Shown: one piece after another, positions 1 through 9,617 of the stretch
Layout: each line of letters starts with the position of its first letter
Position numbering within the stretch: position 1 is the stretch's first letter
Assembly (NCBI RefSeq): GCF_000142905.1
Contig: NW_013657662.1
Location: 251,328 to 315,327 of the forward strand
Length of the DNA: 64,000 bases
From: Thecamonas trahens ATCC 50062
Lineage: Eukaryota; Apusozoa; Apusomonadida; Apusomonadidae
Direction: 5' to 3'
Position numbers and translations under genes: made by a program
The notes under the pieces: model-generated
What the model was told of the DNA's origin: nothing
The model's input: the letters and a program-made list of their open reading frames with translations, nothing else
Database searches by the model: none

Positions 1-63
1 TCCCCTCCCTCCTCCCTTCTTCCTCCCCCCCCTCCCTCCCTCTCCCCTCTCCTTGCAACGTAC

Positions 64-309
64 GGGTGTGCCGTAGAGGTGGACGACAGTGATCTGGTTG
101 CCCGTAGGCCCGACCACAAACTTCTTCCCGTTGGTGGTAGAGGCCACAAGCTGTGGCGGTGCGGTGTACGGCGCCGCGGTGTTGGCCTTGCCAGAGCACT
201 GCACGCCCTGACCAAGCTCATTCTCCATTGCCATGGCTGTCGCCGAGGCCATAGCCATGGCCATGGTCACCGCCACCACCACCGATGCTATCCAGGTCAC
301 GTGCAGCAT
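64..309 (-). CDS. First exon of a C45/LAMA-type secreted hydrolase (partial)
   Basis: Read directly from the minus strand; it runs off the left edge. The ATG at 309..307 opens an 82-codon exon. Residues about 5-28 are Met/Ala/Val-rich and look like a signal peptide. The exon closes with VVHLYGTP immediately before a GTACGT donor at 63..58. From there to the edge the sense strand is G-rich (GGGAGGG runs), like other introns here. A V-V-H-x-x-G-T-P strand, normally continued by Y-E-M-G, opens the mature part of C45 acyltransferase/acid-ceramidase-like and LAMA-like Ntn-hydrolases, which act in lysosomes or outside the cell. The catalytic Cys would lie in the next exon, outside the window. The family call rests on this one motif, so it is moderate. 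Confidence 0.5.
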
Positions 310-414
310 TTTGCTTCTTCAATTCGGGGGCGTCAGGTGCCACCGCCTGCCAGCGATTGCCGTAAGCTGACCAACAGGGCAAGTCGGAGTGCCACTCACG
401 GTAGGAAATGACCG

Positions 415-1167
415 TCACGACGCCGACGATGACGGGTGGAACCGGCCCTCGGTGGCGGTGTTGGTCGACGTCGACTCGCTGCTTGACGATGCATCGCGCC
501 ATACCGGTGGCAGCGGCGAGTACCCCTGTTCGCCTGCCTCGACAAGCTGCTGGCGAAGGAGGACCGCAAGCACGACGCCGACGAGAAAGTAGGGGATGGC
601 GATGATGTTGATGTTTCCACGCACCGCTGCAAAGGCAAGCGTGGTGAGCGCAGAGACGCCAAGCACGACTGCAAACCGCTGGTACAGGTGCATGCGGTAG
701 AGTGTCTCGGCTCGGACGGCGATAAAGCCTAGCGAGAAGGCGATGAGCAGGACGGCGACCGTCAGCACCAGCATCAGAATGTTCGGGCGAGAGCTGTCCT
801 CCTCTTCAGTATCATTGTCCTTTCTCTCATCGTTGTTCTGGGTTGCCAACACCGCCACACCGTACACGCCCAGCCCGACGGTGAGCATCATGGCGAGCAC
901 CGTCACCACTTGTGTCGCGGTCTGCAGACCACGGACCCGCTGTAGATCGACCTGTGTTCCCTGCTGCGGCAGCATACCTACACAAGCCCACCCCCAGATG
1001 CCAACCACCACCAACCACCGCCACCGGCCGCCACCACGTGTGCAGTGAGTAGCAGCAGCAATCAGTGCATGTTCTCTCCCTCCCTCCCCCTCCTCCCTCC
1101 CCCTCCCCTCCCCCTCACCATCCACCCCCATACCCCGCTGCCCCTTCCACACCACCAACACCAACAT
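415..1167 (-). CDS. Small polytopic membrane protein, two exons
   Basis: The main exon (977..415) encodes four hydrophobic segments: TQVVTVLAMMLTVGLGVYGV, then NILMLVLTVAVLLIAFSLGF, RFAVVLGVSALTTLAF, and NIIAIPYFLVGVVLAVLL. A short acidic loop separates the first two and a Ser/Thr-rich tail follows. A probable first exon (1167..1134, MLVLVVWKGQR) is joined by a GT-AG intron (1133..978). The phases agree and give 198 aa. The intron is G-rich on the sense strand, as elsewhere in the window. The first exon is itself preceded by a copy of the intron's 3' end (GGGCTTGTGTAG), so it may be an internal exon with more sequence upstream. I do not recognise the family, and nothing shows its membrane or function. 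Confidence 0.5.
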   Translation of the reverse strand: MLVLVVWKGQRGMGVDGEGEGRGREEGEGGREHALIAAATHCTRGGGRWRWLVVVGIWGWACVGMLPQQGTQVDLQRVRGLQTATQVVTVLAMMLTVGLGVYGVAVLATQNNDERKDNDTEEEDSSRPNILMLVLTVAVLLIAFSLGFIAVRAETLYRMHLYQRFAVVLGVSALTTLAFAAVRGNINIIAIPYFLVGVVLAVLLRQQLVEAGEQGYSPLPPVWRDASSSSESTSTNTATEGRFHPSSSAS

Positions 1168-1355
1168 ACTACACAAGCCCCCCGCCCTCGAGTCAAGTGC
1201 TGCCACAATCTCTTTCCCCCCCCTCCCCCTCCCTCCTCCTCCTCTCTTCCTTCACCTGCTGACGCCACATTGTTCGCTGGCGAACCTTCACGATGAAAAA
1301 CAGAACAAAGGCCACCTGTCCCCCCTCTCCCCCCCCCATCCCCATCCCCACCACC

Positions 1356-2030
1356 ATGGCCAAGGCAAAGGGGGGCAAGCCGAGGACCGACAAGGCGGTT
1401 GCAAAGGGAGGCAAATCAAGCTCCAAGGGCAAGGCATTCTCCTCTGCCGGTACGGCCAAGGGCAAGGGCAAGGGCAAGGGCAAGGGCAAGGGCAAGAGCA
1501 AGGGCAAGTCGTCCCGGTCGGTGCCCCACCCAGACTCGGACAGCTCGTCTGTAGGCTTGGAGCCAGCATACGCCCGCCGGAGCAGCAGGGCCCGCAGCAG
1601 CAGCCGTACCCGCCGCCCGTCCAACATTGGCGGTCGTCCTGTCTTCTCCACCGGCCTTTGCAACTGCTGCGCTGATGTGTCGACATGCTGCTACGTGATG
1701 TGGTGTCCCGGTTGTGCCCTCATGACCTCGCGCGCCGTCGCCGAGGAGCGTCGCGTCGAGAACGATGACTACGCCTGGGGCTGCGTCATTCAAACGCTCC
1801 CACCCACTTTGGTCGTGTGTGGAGGAGTCTTTGGCCTCTCGCTCTCCATCGATGACCGCATCGCTACCATCCGCAAGTATGGCCTCGGCGAGCCCGACTG
1901 GAAAGACATGTGCACTGCGCTCTTTTGCGCCCCCTGTTCCGTCTGCCAGAGTTATCGCGAGCACCTCATCCGTCAGGGCGACGCCGCAGACCGGAGCCAG
2001 TGTTGCTGCTCTTCAACGTTAGGCCTGTGA
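1356..2030 (+). CDS. PLAC8-family cysteine-rich protein with a Lys/Gly basic N-terminus
   Basis: The 224-residue product starts at the ATG in ACCACCATGG (1356), right after a C-rich leader. An in-frame ATG at 1293 would add only the translated pyrimidine tract, so I rejected it. Residues about 1-90 are very basic and include a perfect Gly-Lys repeat (about 1456-1510), then Arg/Ser-rich sequence. The C-terminal ~120 residues carry the PLAC8 pattern: STGLCNCCADVSTCCYVMWC, a Cys-containing hydrophobic stretch, and CTALFCAPCSVCQSYRE. PLAC8/cornifelin/FWL proteins are small membrane-associated proteins linked in other lineages to metal handling, growth control or ER-organelle roles. The long poly-GK extension is unusual for the family. 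Its stop is 8 bp from the stop of the convergent neighbour. Confidence 0.8.
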   Translation: MAKAKGGKPRTDKAVAKGGKSSSKGKAFSSAGTAKGKGKGKGKGKGKSKGKSSRSVPHPDSDSSSVGLEPAYARRSSRARSSSRTRRPSNIGGRPVFSTGLCNCCADVSTCCYVMWCPGCALMTSRAVAEERRVENDDYAWGCVIQTLPPTLVVCGGVFGLSLSIDDRIATIRKYGLGEPDWKDMCTALFCAPCSVCQSYREHLIRQGDAADRSQCCCSSTLGL

Positions 2031-2038
2031 CCCGCGAG

Positions 2039-5000
2039 CTACATTCCGTCTGATTCGAGGGTGAACGACTCGGCCCGCGTCGACCGCAGCGGCGAGTCGG
2101 CAAACTCGGTCATCGGACTCGCCACGCGGACGTCGCCCACCTCGGCCAAGTGTGCGTGAACCTCACTTCCACCCTCATCGCTCGTCGTAAACAGGTCTGT
2201 GCATCCCATCTCGATGCTTGCCATATGGAGTGCCGGCTCAAAGTCGTCGATCTCGCTAGCTTTGGCCTCTCCCCACTCGTCCTCGGCCTCGATCTCAGCC
2301 TCAGCTTGCTCCTGCAGCGACGCCCTCACCTCCCAGCCCACACCCAGCACAACAACCAGGACGACCCAGACGAGGCCGAGCACCACCGCAACATGAGATA
2401 GGAGGCCGACATCGAATGCACCCGCCATCAACACCACCGCCGCGCCGGCTGCCGCCGCCGTTGCCATCACGTTGTGCGGCGACCAGAGGTAAGGCCCTAT
2501 GGCCTGGAGCGCCATCGTCGAGATGACAAGGACCATTGCCGCTCCGGCTGCCTTGGTCTTCACTCCGCGTAGCGCCGTGATTGCCATCGCCAGCACCGCC
2601 TTCTGGCCCATGACCACCACCTCGAACCAGTACAGATGCGGCTTGAACCGCGCGACAAGGAATGCGTACCGGGCCACAAACGAGACTTCGGCCCGCGTCA
2701 CGCGCTGCTGGAGGAGGAGCCCAAAGGTAAACGCTGGGATGCCGACCACGTACACGATGACAAAAAGCACGACCACCCATAACGCGCTGTAGTAGCTTTT
2801 GTCGTAGCACGAGGTTCCCGGCGCCGCGCTAAGCACCCATCGCCCACCCACCTGCGAGCAGTCTAGGTACTTGAGCGTAGAATGTGCCAGCGGTAGATAC
2901 ATCAGCCCCATCATCTGCAAGTACGATCGCGCACACGACGATTGCAACTGCGCCCGTGTCGCCACACCATCCGCCAGAAGCCGGCGAAGCCGCGACGATC
3001 GCCCCAGATCGAGCGCCTCCGCCACCCACATCCCCGGCCCAACGGTCCACAACTGGACGTAGCCAAGTCCTGCGAGGAGGACCACAGCAAAGACGCCCAC
3101 AAAACGATTGGGAGCGACATGGTCAGGCCCCACTTGAGCAAAAACGGGTTGCGTGCATCCGGAAACGTGCACTCGGGCGCGGCGAGCTCGATGTTGAGCG
3201 ACGCCAGTGACGTCGCCCGCATCACCAGCCGCGCCGCCTCGTGCCAGTTGAGATCAAGCTCGCCGTACAGCGCCACAATCTGAACCGCGGTGATCGAGAT
3301 TGAGAGAGCAGCAAAGCCGTAGACAGGCCCTTCGCGTGCGTTGTTCCACACCAGCACGCACGCCAGCCCAATCCCTGCCACTACAAGCAGGATGACTGCG
3401 CCCGCGGTCGACTGCGGCGCGCACTTGTGGCACCGCGACGCCAGCCGGTACCACCCGCGAGCACACCGAGCGCACAATTGCCCGCTGTACCCGCGCGCAC
3501 ACTTGCCGTCGCCTGCACACGCCCCGGTCTGGGGACATGCCACAAACGCACCGCCGCCCGGCGCAAACCCGGGGCGAGACCGTGGCGGCACGTCACCACC
3601 ATCACACACTCCGCCGACCGGACAGGCCATGCAGCCCGGCGCCTCAATCGTCCGTCGCCCGCGTGGCCCACTCCATGCACCAGCACTGCAGCTGCAGTTG
3701 AGCACATGCGCCGTCCCCTCCTCTGACTCGCTCAGCGGCGGACAGTCGGTGCAGATCGGCGCGTTGACGCTGTCCGAGTAGGTGTTGCGGGGGCAGAGCT
3801 CACAGGTGGTTGCGTCCACTGCTTTGGATCCCGGCGGACACCGCGAATCAACTCGCACAATCCAAGGCGAGCCTAGCAGCGGCACGTTGTCAAATGACGC
3901 CGTTACCGCGTAAACGCCGGCGGTAGTCACGCTGTACTTCACGCCGTAGCTTCCGTCACCCCGATCAGTAACTTCTACATCCAGCGCCTCGCCGTCGCGG
4001 GTCACGACTACGCTAAGCGCATCGCCACCGATGGCGCGATTATTGCCATACGCGTCGCGCGCGTGAACAACAAACGAAGCCTCGCCATAGTCGGGCGACG
4101 AGAGCGAGCTGCCCTCGGCCACCGACTGCAGTCCAAATGCGGGCCCCGGGACAAGGTCGACAGCCAGTGGAGCCGGGAGCGGCTCGGCGTTGACCCCGAC
4201 CTCAAAGAGGTAGCTACCCGCGATCGTGGACAGCGGCCAGGAGATCGCGTAGTGCCCGTTGGCGCCAGTGTAGGTCGAGACCACCGTTCGCGGCCCTGTG
4301 CTTGGCGCTAGCTCGCGGATAAAGATCTCGTCGAGGCCGGTCACCACTGCATTGCCCGACAAATCGCGGACACTCGCGCTCCAGCTCCACACCGAGCCGA
4401 CAACATGGGTCGAGACGCGCACCGCGGAGATTGTTGTTGTGTTGCCAGAAGCTACCGAGCACTCAAAGTTGGCGATGCCGGACCAGACGCCACTCCCGCC
4501 CGCATCGATGCAGACACGAACTGCGGTGCCGACCGGGTTGTAGCCCGGCAGGCAGGCAAATGTCACATTGGCGCCATAGCTGGTGGTGCCGTGGTCAAAC
4601 CGCATCCCATTAGCTGGTGACGGCTGCACTAGCGGCCCACAATCAATAATCTCACAGCTCGGCACCGGTGCAGTCCACGACGCGTTATCTCCCGGACCCT
4701 CGACACCGCAGAGCACGCTCGAGGCGCCGACCAGCGCATAGCCCTCATCGCAACCAAACACCACCGACGCGCCCCACATCGGTGGGCTAGGCGCGCTGCT
4801 GGAAAATCCATTAGCCGGCGGCGAAAGCGAGCTGCACGCCCTCAGGCTGCACACCGGCTCATGGCCGGACCAAGCCTTGGAGAGCTCGCACGTCCGGCTC
4901 GCCGAGCCGGCCGCGAGGAAGAATCCGGCGTTGCACCCAAATGTGCAAACGTTGCCGGTGAACGGTGCGCACGTTGCAGGCGACACGCTTCCGTCGGTTG

Positions 5001-6366
5001 GCGGGAGGAGAATGGAGTCGCAGTGTAGAGGATCTGGGCTGCAATCAAAGTCGCTAGCACCGGACCAGTAGTTGGGCGAGCCGACGACGCACGTCCGGGT
5101 AGTTGTACCCGACGGCTGATATCCAAGATTACAGGCAAACGTGCAGCTTTCTCCAAGCCCGCTACCGCTGCACGTCTTAGTTCCATCTGCCGGCGGAAGC
5201 TGACCCAATGGGGCACACGGAATGGGATCGCAGCTCGGAGAGTTGCCCGAAAAACGCGCACCGTTGCCATCCACCGTGTCACACAGCCGCGACGCCAGGC
5301 CGACCCGCTGGTAGCCCTGGTTGCAGCTAAAGGTGGCAGCATCGCCCCATTGCGGCACACCCGGCTGGCTCACACTTCCATCAGCAGGTGGCGCCAGCGA
5401 GGGACAGAGCCGAATGTGGCAGCTCGCCTCGGAGCCAGACCAAGCCCCGTTAGTCTGGCACGACCGACTAAACGAGCCCAGCCGGTAATAGCCGGCGGCA
5501 CAAGAAAAGGTGCATGTCTGAAACGTGACTGGTGGGCAGTTGGACGGATCGACCTGTCCACTGGATGGCGACGGCAAGGCGTTGACGCAGTTGGTTGGAT
5601 CGGGCACGCACGACAGAACCGAGTCCCACGCGGCGCCGCTGCCCGAGTCAACGCAGGTTGTCGTGCTCGCGCCCGATACGACGTAGCCCTCGTTACAGCT
5701 GAGCGAGAGTGTCTCTCCATCAAACCGCCGAATGGCTGGCGACGTAACACCGTTGGCAATGTTGAGGTTGGGACAAGGGCGATCAAAGTGGAGCGTGATG
5801 CGGAGCCCGCTGGTGGCTCTAGCGAACGAGGCAGCCGGTACAAAGACGAGCCCCAACTGGCCGTTCCAATCAGACCGATCCACCAGCTCTTGCACAACGG
5901 CAACGAGCTCGGGCACGCTCGGTTCAGTCCCAATATAGCCTCCAAAGCCATGGTTCCAGTTGGGGAACGTCTGAACCGTGCCTGTGCGATCCATCTCGGC
6001 GGTTGTCCGCGGCAGATCACGAAGCTGAAACGGTGGTGGCGGCACACCTTGAGGCTCGAGCACCAGCGTGCCATCTGCCACACCATAGATGGTGACCAGA
6101 GCCCGGTTGTCGTAGAAGCAGCATGCCGAAAAGTCCATCTCGACTCGAGTGATGCGCGAGAAACGAGGAATGTCGGCAAATCCGAGGTTGTTGGGCACAA
6201 TGTACGCCGAAAGGTAGCTACCAGAAAGGTAGAGGTACGGGCTCTCGTATCGGGACCCGCTCGTGGTCTCTACACCCCAGTGTGGACGGGTGGGACTCGA
6301 AGTGTAGCAAGAGACCATGATCGATGCGCCGGAGCAGCCGAGGCCGAAGCTTGCGGTCACCACCAA
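2039..6366 (-). CDS. Giant sushi/filamin/Cys-rich multi-TM surface receptor, frame broken once
   Basis: About 1,440 residues. Residues 1-197 are unassigned. About seven sushi/CCP-like repeats follow (198-637, repeated GxWSGxxxxC and CNxGYxxxG signatures). Then come two Ig-like segments, the second filamin-type (DAYGNN... GDGSYGVKY, 640-842), a Cys-rich GCC2/GCC3-EGF-like region (843-984), and many transmembrane helices with an acidic cytoplasmic tail. The reading frame changes at the A4 run 3101-3104 (T4 on the sense strand): upstream ...TMSLPIV, downstream VGVFAVVLLAGLGY. One extra T makes a continuous membrane helix. The true start is unclear. The frame opens with a TTG codon at 6366; the first ATG is at 6318, and an upstream exon or another single-base error at the T6 run (6365-6370) could supply a signal peptide. 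The C-terminal half is paralogous to that of the gene at 35669-40809. It was probably a plasma-membrane recognition protein; the ligand is unknown. Confidence 0.75.
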
Positions 6367-6965
6367 AAAAGTAGAAGGAAAGCTGCTAGTTCATTGCCGC
6401 CACGGTGCCTGCGGCATACGCACGGAGATGAGCCTTTGCAAGCAGTTGGGCAGAGTAAGGCACGTCTGCCGCAAGATGATACACGCCAGCATACCATGTT
6501 TGGCAGGCCAAGTATGGCTAGTCTTAGCAAGACGAATGCAGAAAGCGCAAGCGTTGGCGGACTACTGGGCAGTAGCTGGGCTCGGCAGCTACTCTTCCGC
6601 GCGTGCCGACGTTTTTTTTTTTTTTTTTCGGCGACAGCCGTCGAAGCGGCAGCGGACGCGGCGGGGCCGTCGGACTCGTCAACGACAAGCTCCGCACCGT
6701 CCGCGCCCGCGGCTCCTCCGAATCGGCGCCGTACGGCACCTCGCGCACCTCGTCCCATGCTCCAAGGCGTCCGTCACGGCGGCGGCAACTTGGGCATCCT
6801 TCAGGCAGGCGTCTACGTGACGGCCGCCATCACGTGCGGGCACGCCTCCCACCTCAAGCCTCAGACCAAGCAGACGTTAAGCATCATCGAGTTGTTCACT
6901 TTGAGACGCATGACAACGCGTCCGAACGATCGTGCTGTTTAGGGATATTTCCCCACAACACTCTC
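6367..6965. other. 600-bp gap between two minus-strand genes
   Basis: Both neighbours are transcribed leftward, so this stretch should hold the 5' region and perhaps first exon(s) of the sushi receptor, plus the 3' end of the carrier gene. It is less GC-biased near 6420-6600. A T17 run sits at 6612-6628, the longest A/T homopolymer in the window. Open frames exist on both strands across 6630-6940, but none shows a recognisable domain, so I call no gene. A short sense-strand stretch just before 6366 (ELAAFLLLF) looks like a signal-peptide core but is out of frame with the downstream gene. Confidence 0.5.
6612..6628. repeat. T17 homopolymer
   Basis: Seventeen consecutive T residues (A17 on the minus strand) in otherwise mixed sequence. 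It is the only long A/T run in a window whose other long homopolymers are all G or C. It lies upstream of the minus-strand sushi gene. It could be a T-rich promoter element or the poly(A) footprint of an inserted transcript, but no target-site duplication is obvious. Confidence 0.9.
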
Positions 6966-8426
6966 TCACGCCTCCAAATACCGCAGGACCGAGTCCCGGA
7001 CGACGAGGCCCGAAGCAACTGCGGGGGCGACTTTGACAGCGGCAGGGCCGAGGCCACGGAAGAGGCCACGAATGCCATCAGAGCGGACAATCGAGGTGAC
7101 TGCATTGGCTGTCGAAGAGTACTGGAATGCATCGGTGCCGAGCTGGAGACGGCGGCGGATGAGGTCGACGGGATGGGTGACGGCCTGGGCGACCATACCG
7201 GCAACGACGCCGCAGCCCAGAAAAAACGGAATTGAGTCTGCGAGGCCGTGGATCGATTCGGGGAGGTACGCAGGCGCCCGGGCTTTGAGCATGTCGTAGC
7301 TTGCCATCTGGACGGCCATGAACGGCGCGATCGAGCCCAGCGTGGGCAGCAGGCCGCGATAGAGCGAGGAGACGCCACCTTCGGCAACCAGTCTGCGAAC
7401 CGATGCAGCAACGGTGACATCGTATGCGCCTGTGTGGAGCGTGCCGGAGCGCGAGATGGTCTGGACCGACATGTGGGTGCGGACTACGTCGAGCGGAAAG
7501 GTGACAACGGTAGCGGTGACGCCGGCGGTGGCACCGGCTAGCGCGCGCCAGGCTGGCCACGGCTCTCCAGGTGGCACGTCGACGCGCTCAGGCTGCGCCG
7601 CGCAGAGCTGCGAGTAGAGGAGACAGACGATGGCGCCAAACGGAACGACTTGTGCAATGCTGGCCGCGTTGCCGCGGAGGAGCCCAGCCCATCCCTCAGA
7701 GGCAAGGATGCGGCGGAAGATGCTTGTCGCCCGCGGCGCAGTACCCTCAGACGCCTGTTGCAGGACCTTGATTCGCTCCAGCGGCGCGGTGATTGTCTTG
7801 GAAACACCGCCGGCGGCGGCACCTGCAGCGAGGAACTTCCACAGCTCCATGTGGCGCGGCGGGAGGTCTGGCACAAAGTCGTTGCCGACCGAGAGCGAAG
7901 CCATCGAAATCAGGTGTGTAGAGAGCGACTGGAGCGAGAGCTCGTCGAGCGCGCCAAAGACGTCCGCAAACTCGGCAAACTCGATCGTGTCCGAGCCGTT
8001 GGCATCGACCACGGACATCATGGCCGCGAGCTGCTCGCGCGACGGCGCAAAGCCGAGCGACCTCAGTACTACCATCAGCTCGTCGACTGAGATCGAGCCC
8101 GAGCCGTCAGTGTCGATGTCGTCAAAGAGCGACCGAAGATGAACCGCGTCACACATGCGGGTAAACTCGTGAAAGTCGATGCGATCGTCGTGGTTGCGAT
8201 CGTGGAGGGCAAAGACCCACTCGACCTCTTCCCCTGCGCTTCTTCTCCGCGATACTCTCCGCGCCTGGTCTTCTGATCCGTACCCGCCTCTCGAGTCGAG
8301 AAGCTCGAGCGCGCGCCGCAGTTGGTCAATGTTGAGCATGTTCGTGCTATCATCGTCGCACATCTGTGCCCGGGCAATCACAGGTGCGACACGTGCATGA
8401 GTCGCCCGCCCGCCCCCCTCATGCAC
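6966..8426 (-). CDS. SLC25A24: Ca2+-regulated mitochondrial ATP-Mg/Pi carrier (SCaMC, SLC25A23/24/25 type)
   Basis: A 486-residue frame; the ATG at 8363 (MCDDDSTN) is an alternative, more likely start. The N-terminal half has three clear EF-hand loops (DRNHDDRIDFHE, DTDGSGSISVDE, DANGSDTIEFAE) and a degenerate one before them. The C-terminal ~290 residues form three mitochondrial-carrier repeats with signatures PLERIK, PLDVVR and PVDLIR. This is the layout of short Ca2+-binding mitochondrial carriers, which exchange ATP-Mg for phosphate across the inner membrane when Ca2+ binds the intermembrane-space domain. Family length is about 470-500 aa, so it is essentially complete. The EF-hand at the very N-terminus is incomplete at the 8363 start, so a short upstream exon is possible (CACAG precedes that ATG). 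Confidence 0.9.
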   Translation of the reverse strand: MHEGGGRATHARVAPVIARAQMCDDDSTNMLNIDQLRRALELLDSRGGYGSEDQARRVSRRRSAGEEVEWVFALHDRNHDDRIDFHEFTRMCDAVHLRSLFDDIDTDGSGSISVDELMVVLRSLGFAPSREQLAAMMSVVDANGSDTIEFAEFADVFGALDELSLQSLSTHLISMASLSVGNDFVPDLPPRHMELWKFLAAGAAAGGVSKTITAPLERIKVLQQASEGTAPRATSIFRRILASEGWAGLLRGNAASIAQVVPFGAIVCLLYSQLCAAQPERVDVPPGEPWPAWRALAGATAGVTATVVTFPLDVVRTHMSVQTISRSGTLHTGAYDVTVAASVRRLVAEGGVSSLYRGLLPTLGSIAPFMAVQMASYDMLKARAPAYLPESIHGLADSIPFFLGCGVVAGMVAQAVTHPVDLIRRRLQLGTDAFQYSSTANAVTSIVRSDGIRGLFRGLGPAAVKVAPAVASGLVVRDSVLRYLEA

Positions 8427-8440
8427 ACCTCAACGCTCCG

Positions 8441-8644
8441 CTAAAGCCAACCTACATCAAAGACAGCACGCAGCCGCTCGAGCTTTGCGGCACGAACAGC
8501 GGGAGCTGCGTCGGCCATGTCGGGCTCAACGGCAGGGCTGGACTTGGCCTCAGACACCTTGTTGCGCCAGGCCACCGCAGTCGGCGCAGCCGCAGCCTCG
8601 GTCGACAGGACGACGTGCGGCAGGCGTCGGCGGTGACGACGTGT
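8441..8644 (-). CDS. Possible terminal exon of an unrecognised minus-strand gene
   Basis: The frame ending in TAG at 8441 reads Ala/Lys/Glu-rich sequence (VAWRNKVSEAKSS, then VRAAKLERLRAVFDVGWL) with codon use like its neighbours, but it has no usable ATG upstream. The nearest credible acceptor is ACCGAG just before GCTGCGGCTGCG near 8600. Upstream exons could lie in 8650-8890, where short Ser/Pro-rich frames occur, or the sequence could contain a base error near 8645. I cannot decide between a separate small gene and a 3' continuation of the gene at 8970-9350. The function is unknown. Confidence 0.3.
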   Translation of the reverse strand, partial: TRRHRRRLPHVVLSTEAAAAPTAVAWRNKVSEAKSSPAVEPDMADAAPAVRAAKLERLRAVFDVGWL

Positions 8645-8969
8645 CAAGCAGGGAGCGTGGTTCGTTCTCGCCTCGAGGCGGAGAGGTCGTTGGAGTGGGG
8701 TGGGGTGGCGCCGGTGTTCGAGGCTGGGGCTGGGCTTGGACTCTGGCTAGTGTGTGGGTGGCGGAAGCGGTGGCTGCGACGACTCCAACCGGCTGGGCAT
8801 GGTTGATCCTGGGCCGTTACGTTCAATGGCAGATGCGTCAAGTACATGATCGGTGGGTGTGCCCGGGTGAGTGGAAGTGATGATTGCGGTTCTATGGCTC
8901 CAGCGATCGGTGTCGGGCGTGGAGATGAGCAGCAGCTCGGTGCTCGGTCCGGAACGCGAGTCTCCTCAC

Positions 8970-9350
8970 TCATCCGGACGATCCAGCGGCGGAGCCACTG
9001 CGTCCGGACGCCAGCTTGCCAAAGCCAGGTACAACCGGATCGGCGCTCCAGGGCAGGCTGGCGCCGTTCTGCCACTCGGTCCATGCCTTGACCAGGTTCG
9101 TGCCACCCAGTCCGATGCAGATGGCGGCGACGACGGCGCCGAGCGGACGGGCAGCCTTTGACGCGGCAAATGCCTTGGGCCGGACCACCACGTCGCGGGC
9201 GAGATACAGGCCGACCGACGTCACGATAGTCCCCGAGGTCAGTGCACAGAGCATGCAGTCAGGCTCGCGCTCGTCTTCCGTCCCAGCGTCCATGCCCAGT
9301 CTATCAACCGTGCCCAGCCCCGCGGCGGTCTGGTCTGGTCTCGTCGCCAT
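8970..9350 (-). CDS. Small two-helix membrane protein, possibly DMAC1/TMEM261-like (DUF4536)
   Basis: A 126-residue product from the ATG at 9350..9348. An acidic N-terminus leads into DCMLCALTSGTIVTSVGLYL, a hydrophobic segment opened by a C-x2-C pair and an SG motif. A basic loop and a second helix (PLGAVVAAICIGLGGTNLVK) follow. Short proteins with C-x2-C-x3-SG-x-x-x-x-G-x-Y before two helices include DMAC1/TMEM261, a complex I distal membrane-arm assembly factor of the inner mitochondrial membrane. That match is by pattern only. The gene shares a 267-bp divergent promoter region with the actin-like gene at 9618. The Ser/Gly-rich C-terminus could instead be the start of read-through into an intron. 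Confidence 0.5.
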   Translation of the reverse strand: MATRPDQTAAGLGTVDRLGMDAGTEDEREPDCMLCALTSGTIVTSVGLYLARDVVVRPKAFAASKAARPLGAVVAAICIGLGGTNLVKAWTEWQNGASLPWSADPVVPGFGKLASGRSGSAAGSSG

Positions 9351-9617
9351 GCTCTTCCGCCGCTGCGAGAGCCGTGCCTCCTCGTCCGTCACCCACACCC
9401 ACCTACACCCACCTACACCCACCCAAGCACCCAACCACACATCGCAATCTTCCACCACTCTGCGGTCGCATGTCCCCAAACCACCAAAGTCCGATTTTAG
9501 GACGTGCAACCCCTCATCGAACCCGGGTTCCATGGCGTCGCCAACACCAAAATGGCGCACAGCTGCACGCAGGCCGCCATCGTCGCTCAGTCCACATCTC
9601 ATCCCACACATCACACC

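Noticed and set aside
6612..6628. T17 tract as evidence of a retrotransposon or processed pseudogene
   Set aside because: No adjoining coding remnant, terminal repeat or target-site duplication is visible.
5350..6942. Open frame of 530 codons antisense to the sushi receptor
   Set aside because: It mirrors the receptor's third-codon G/C bias, encodes no recognisable domain, and the opposite strand has clear sushi repeats.
9510..9535. tRNA B-box-like GGGTTCGATG on the minus strand
   Set aside because: No A box or foldable cloverleaf around it.
9504..9617. N-terminal extension of the actin-like gene from 9504
   Set aside because: The residues are unlike actin, and the ATG at 9618 has better context and sits at the start of homology.
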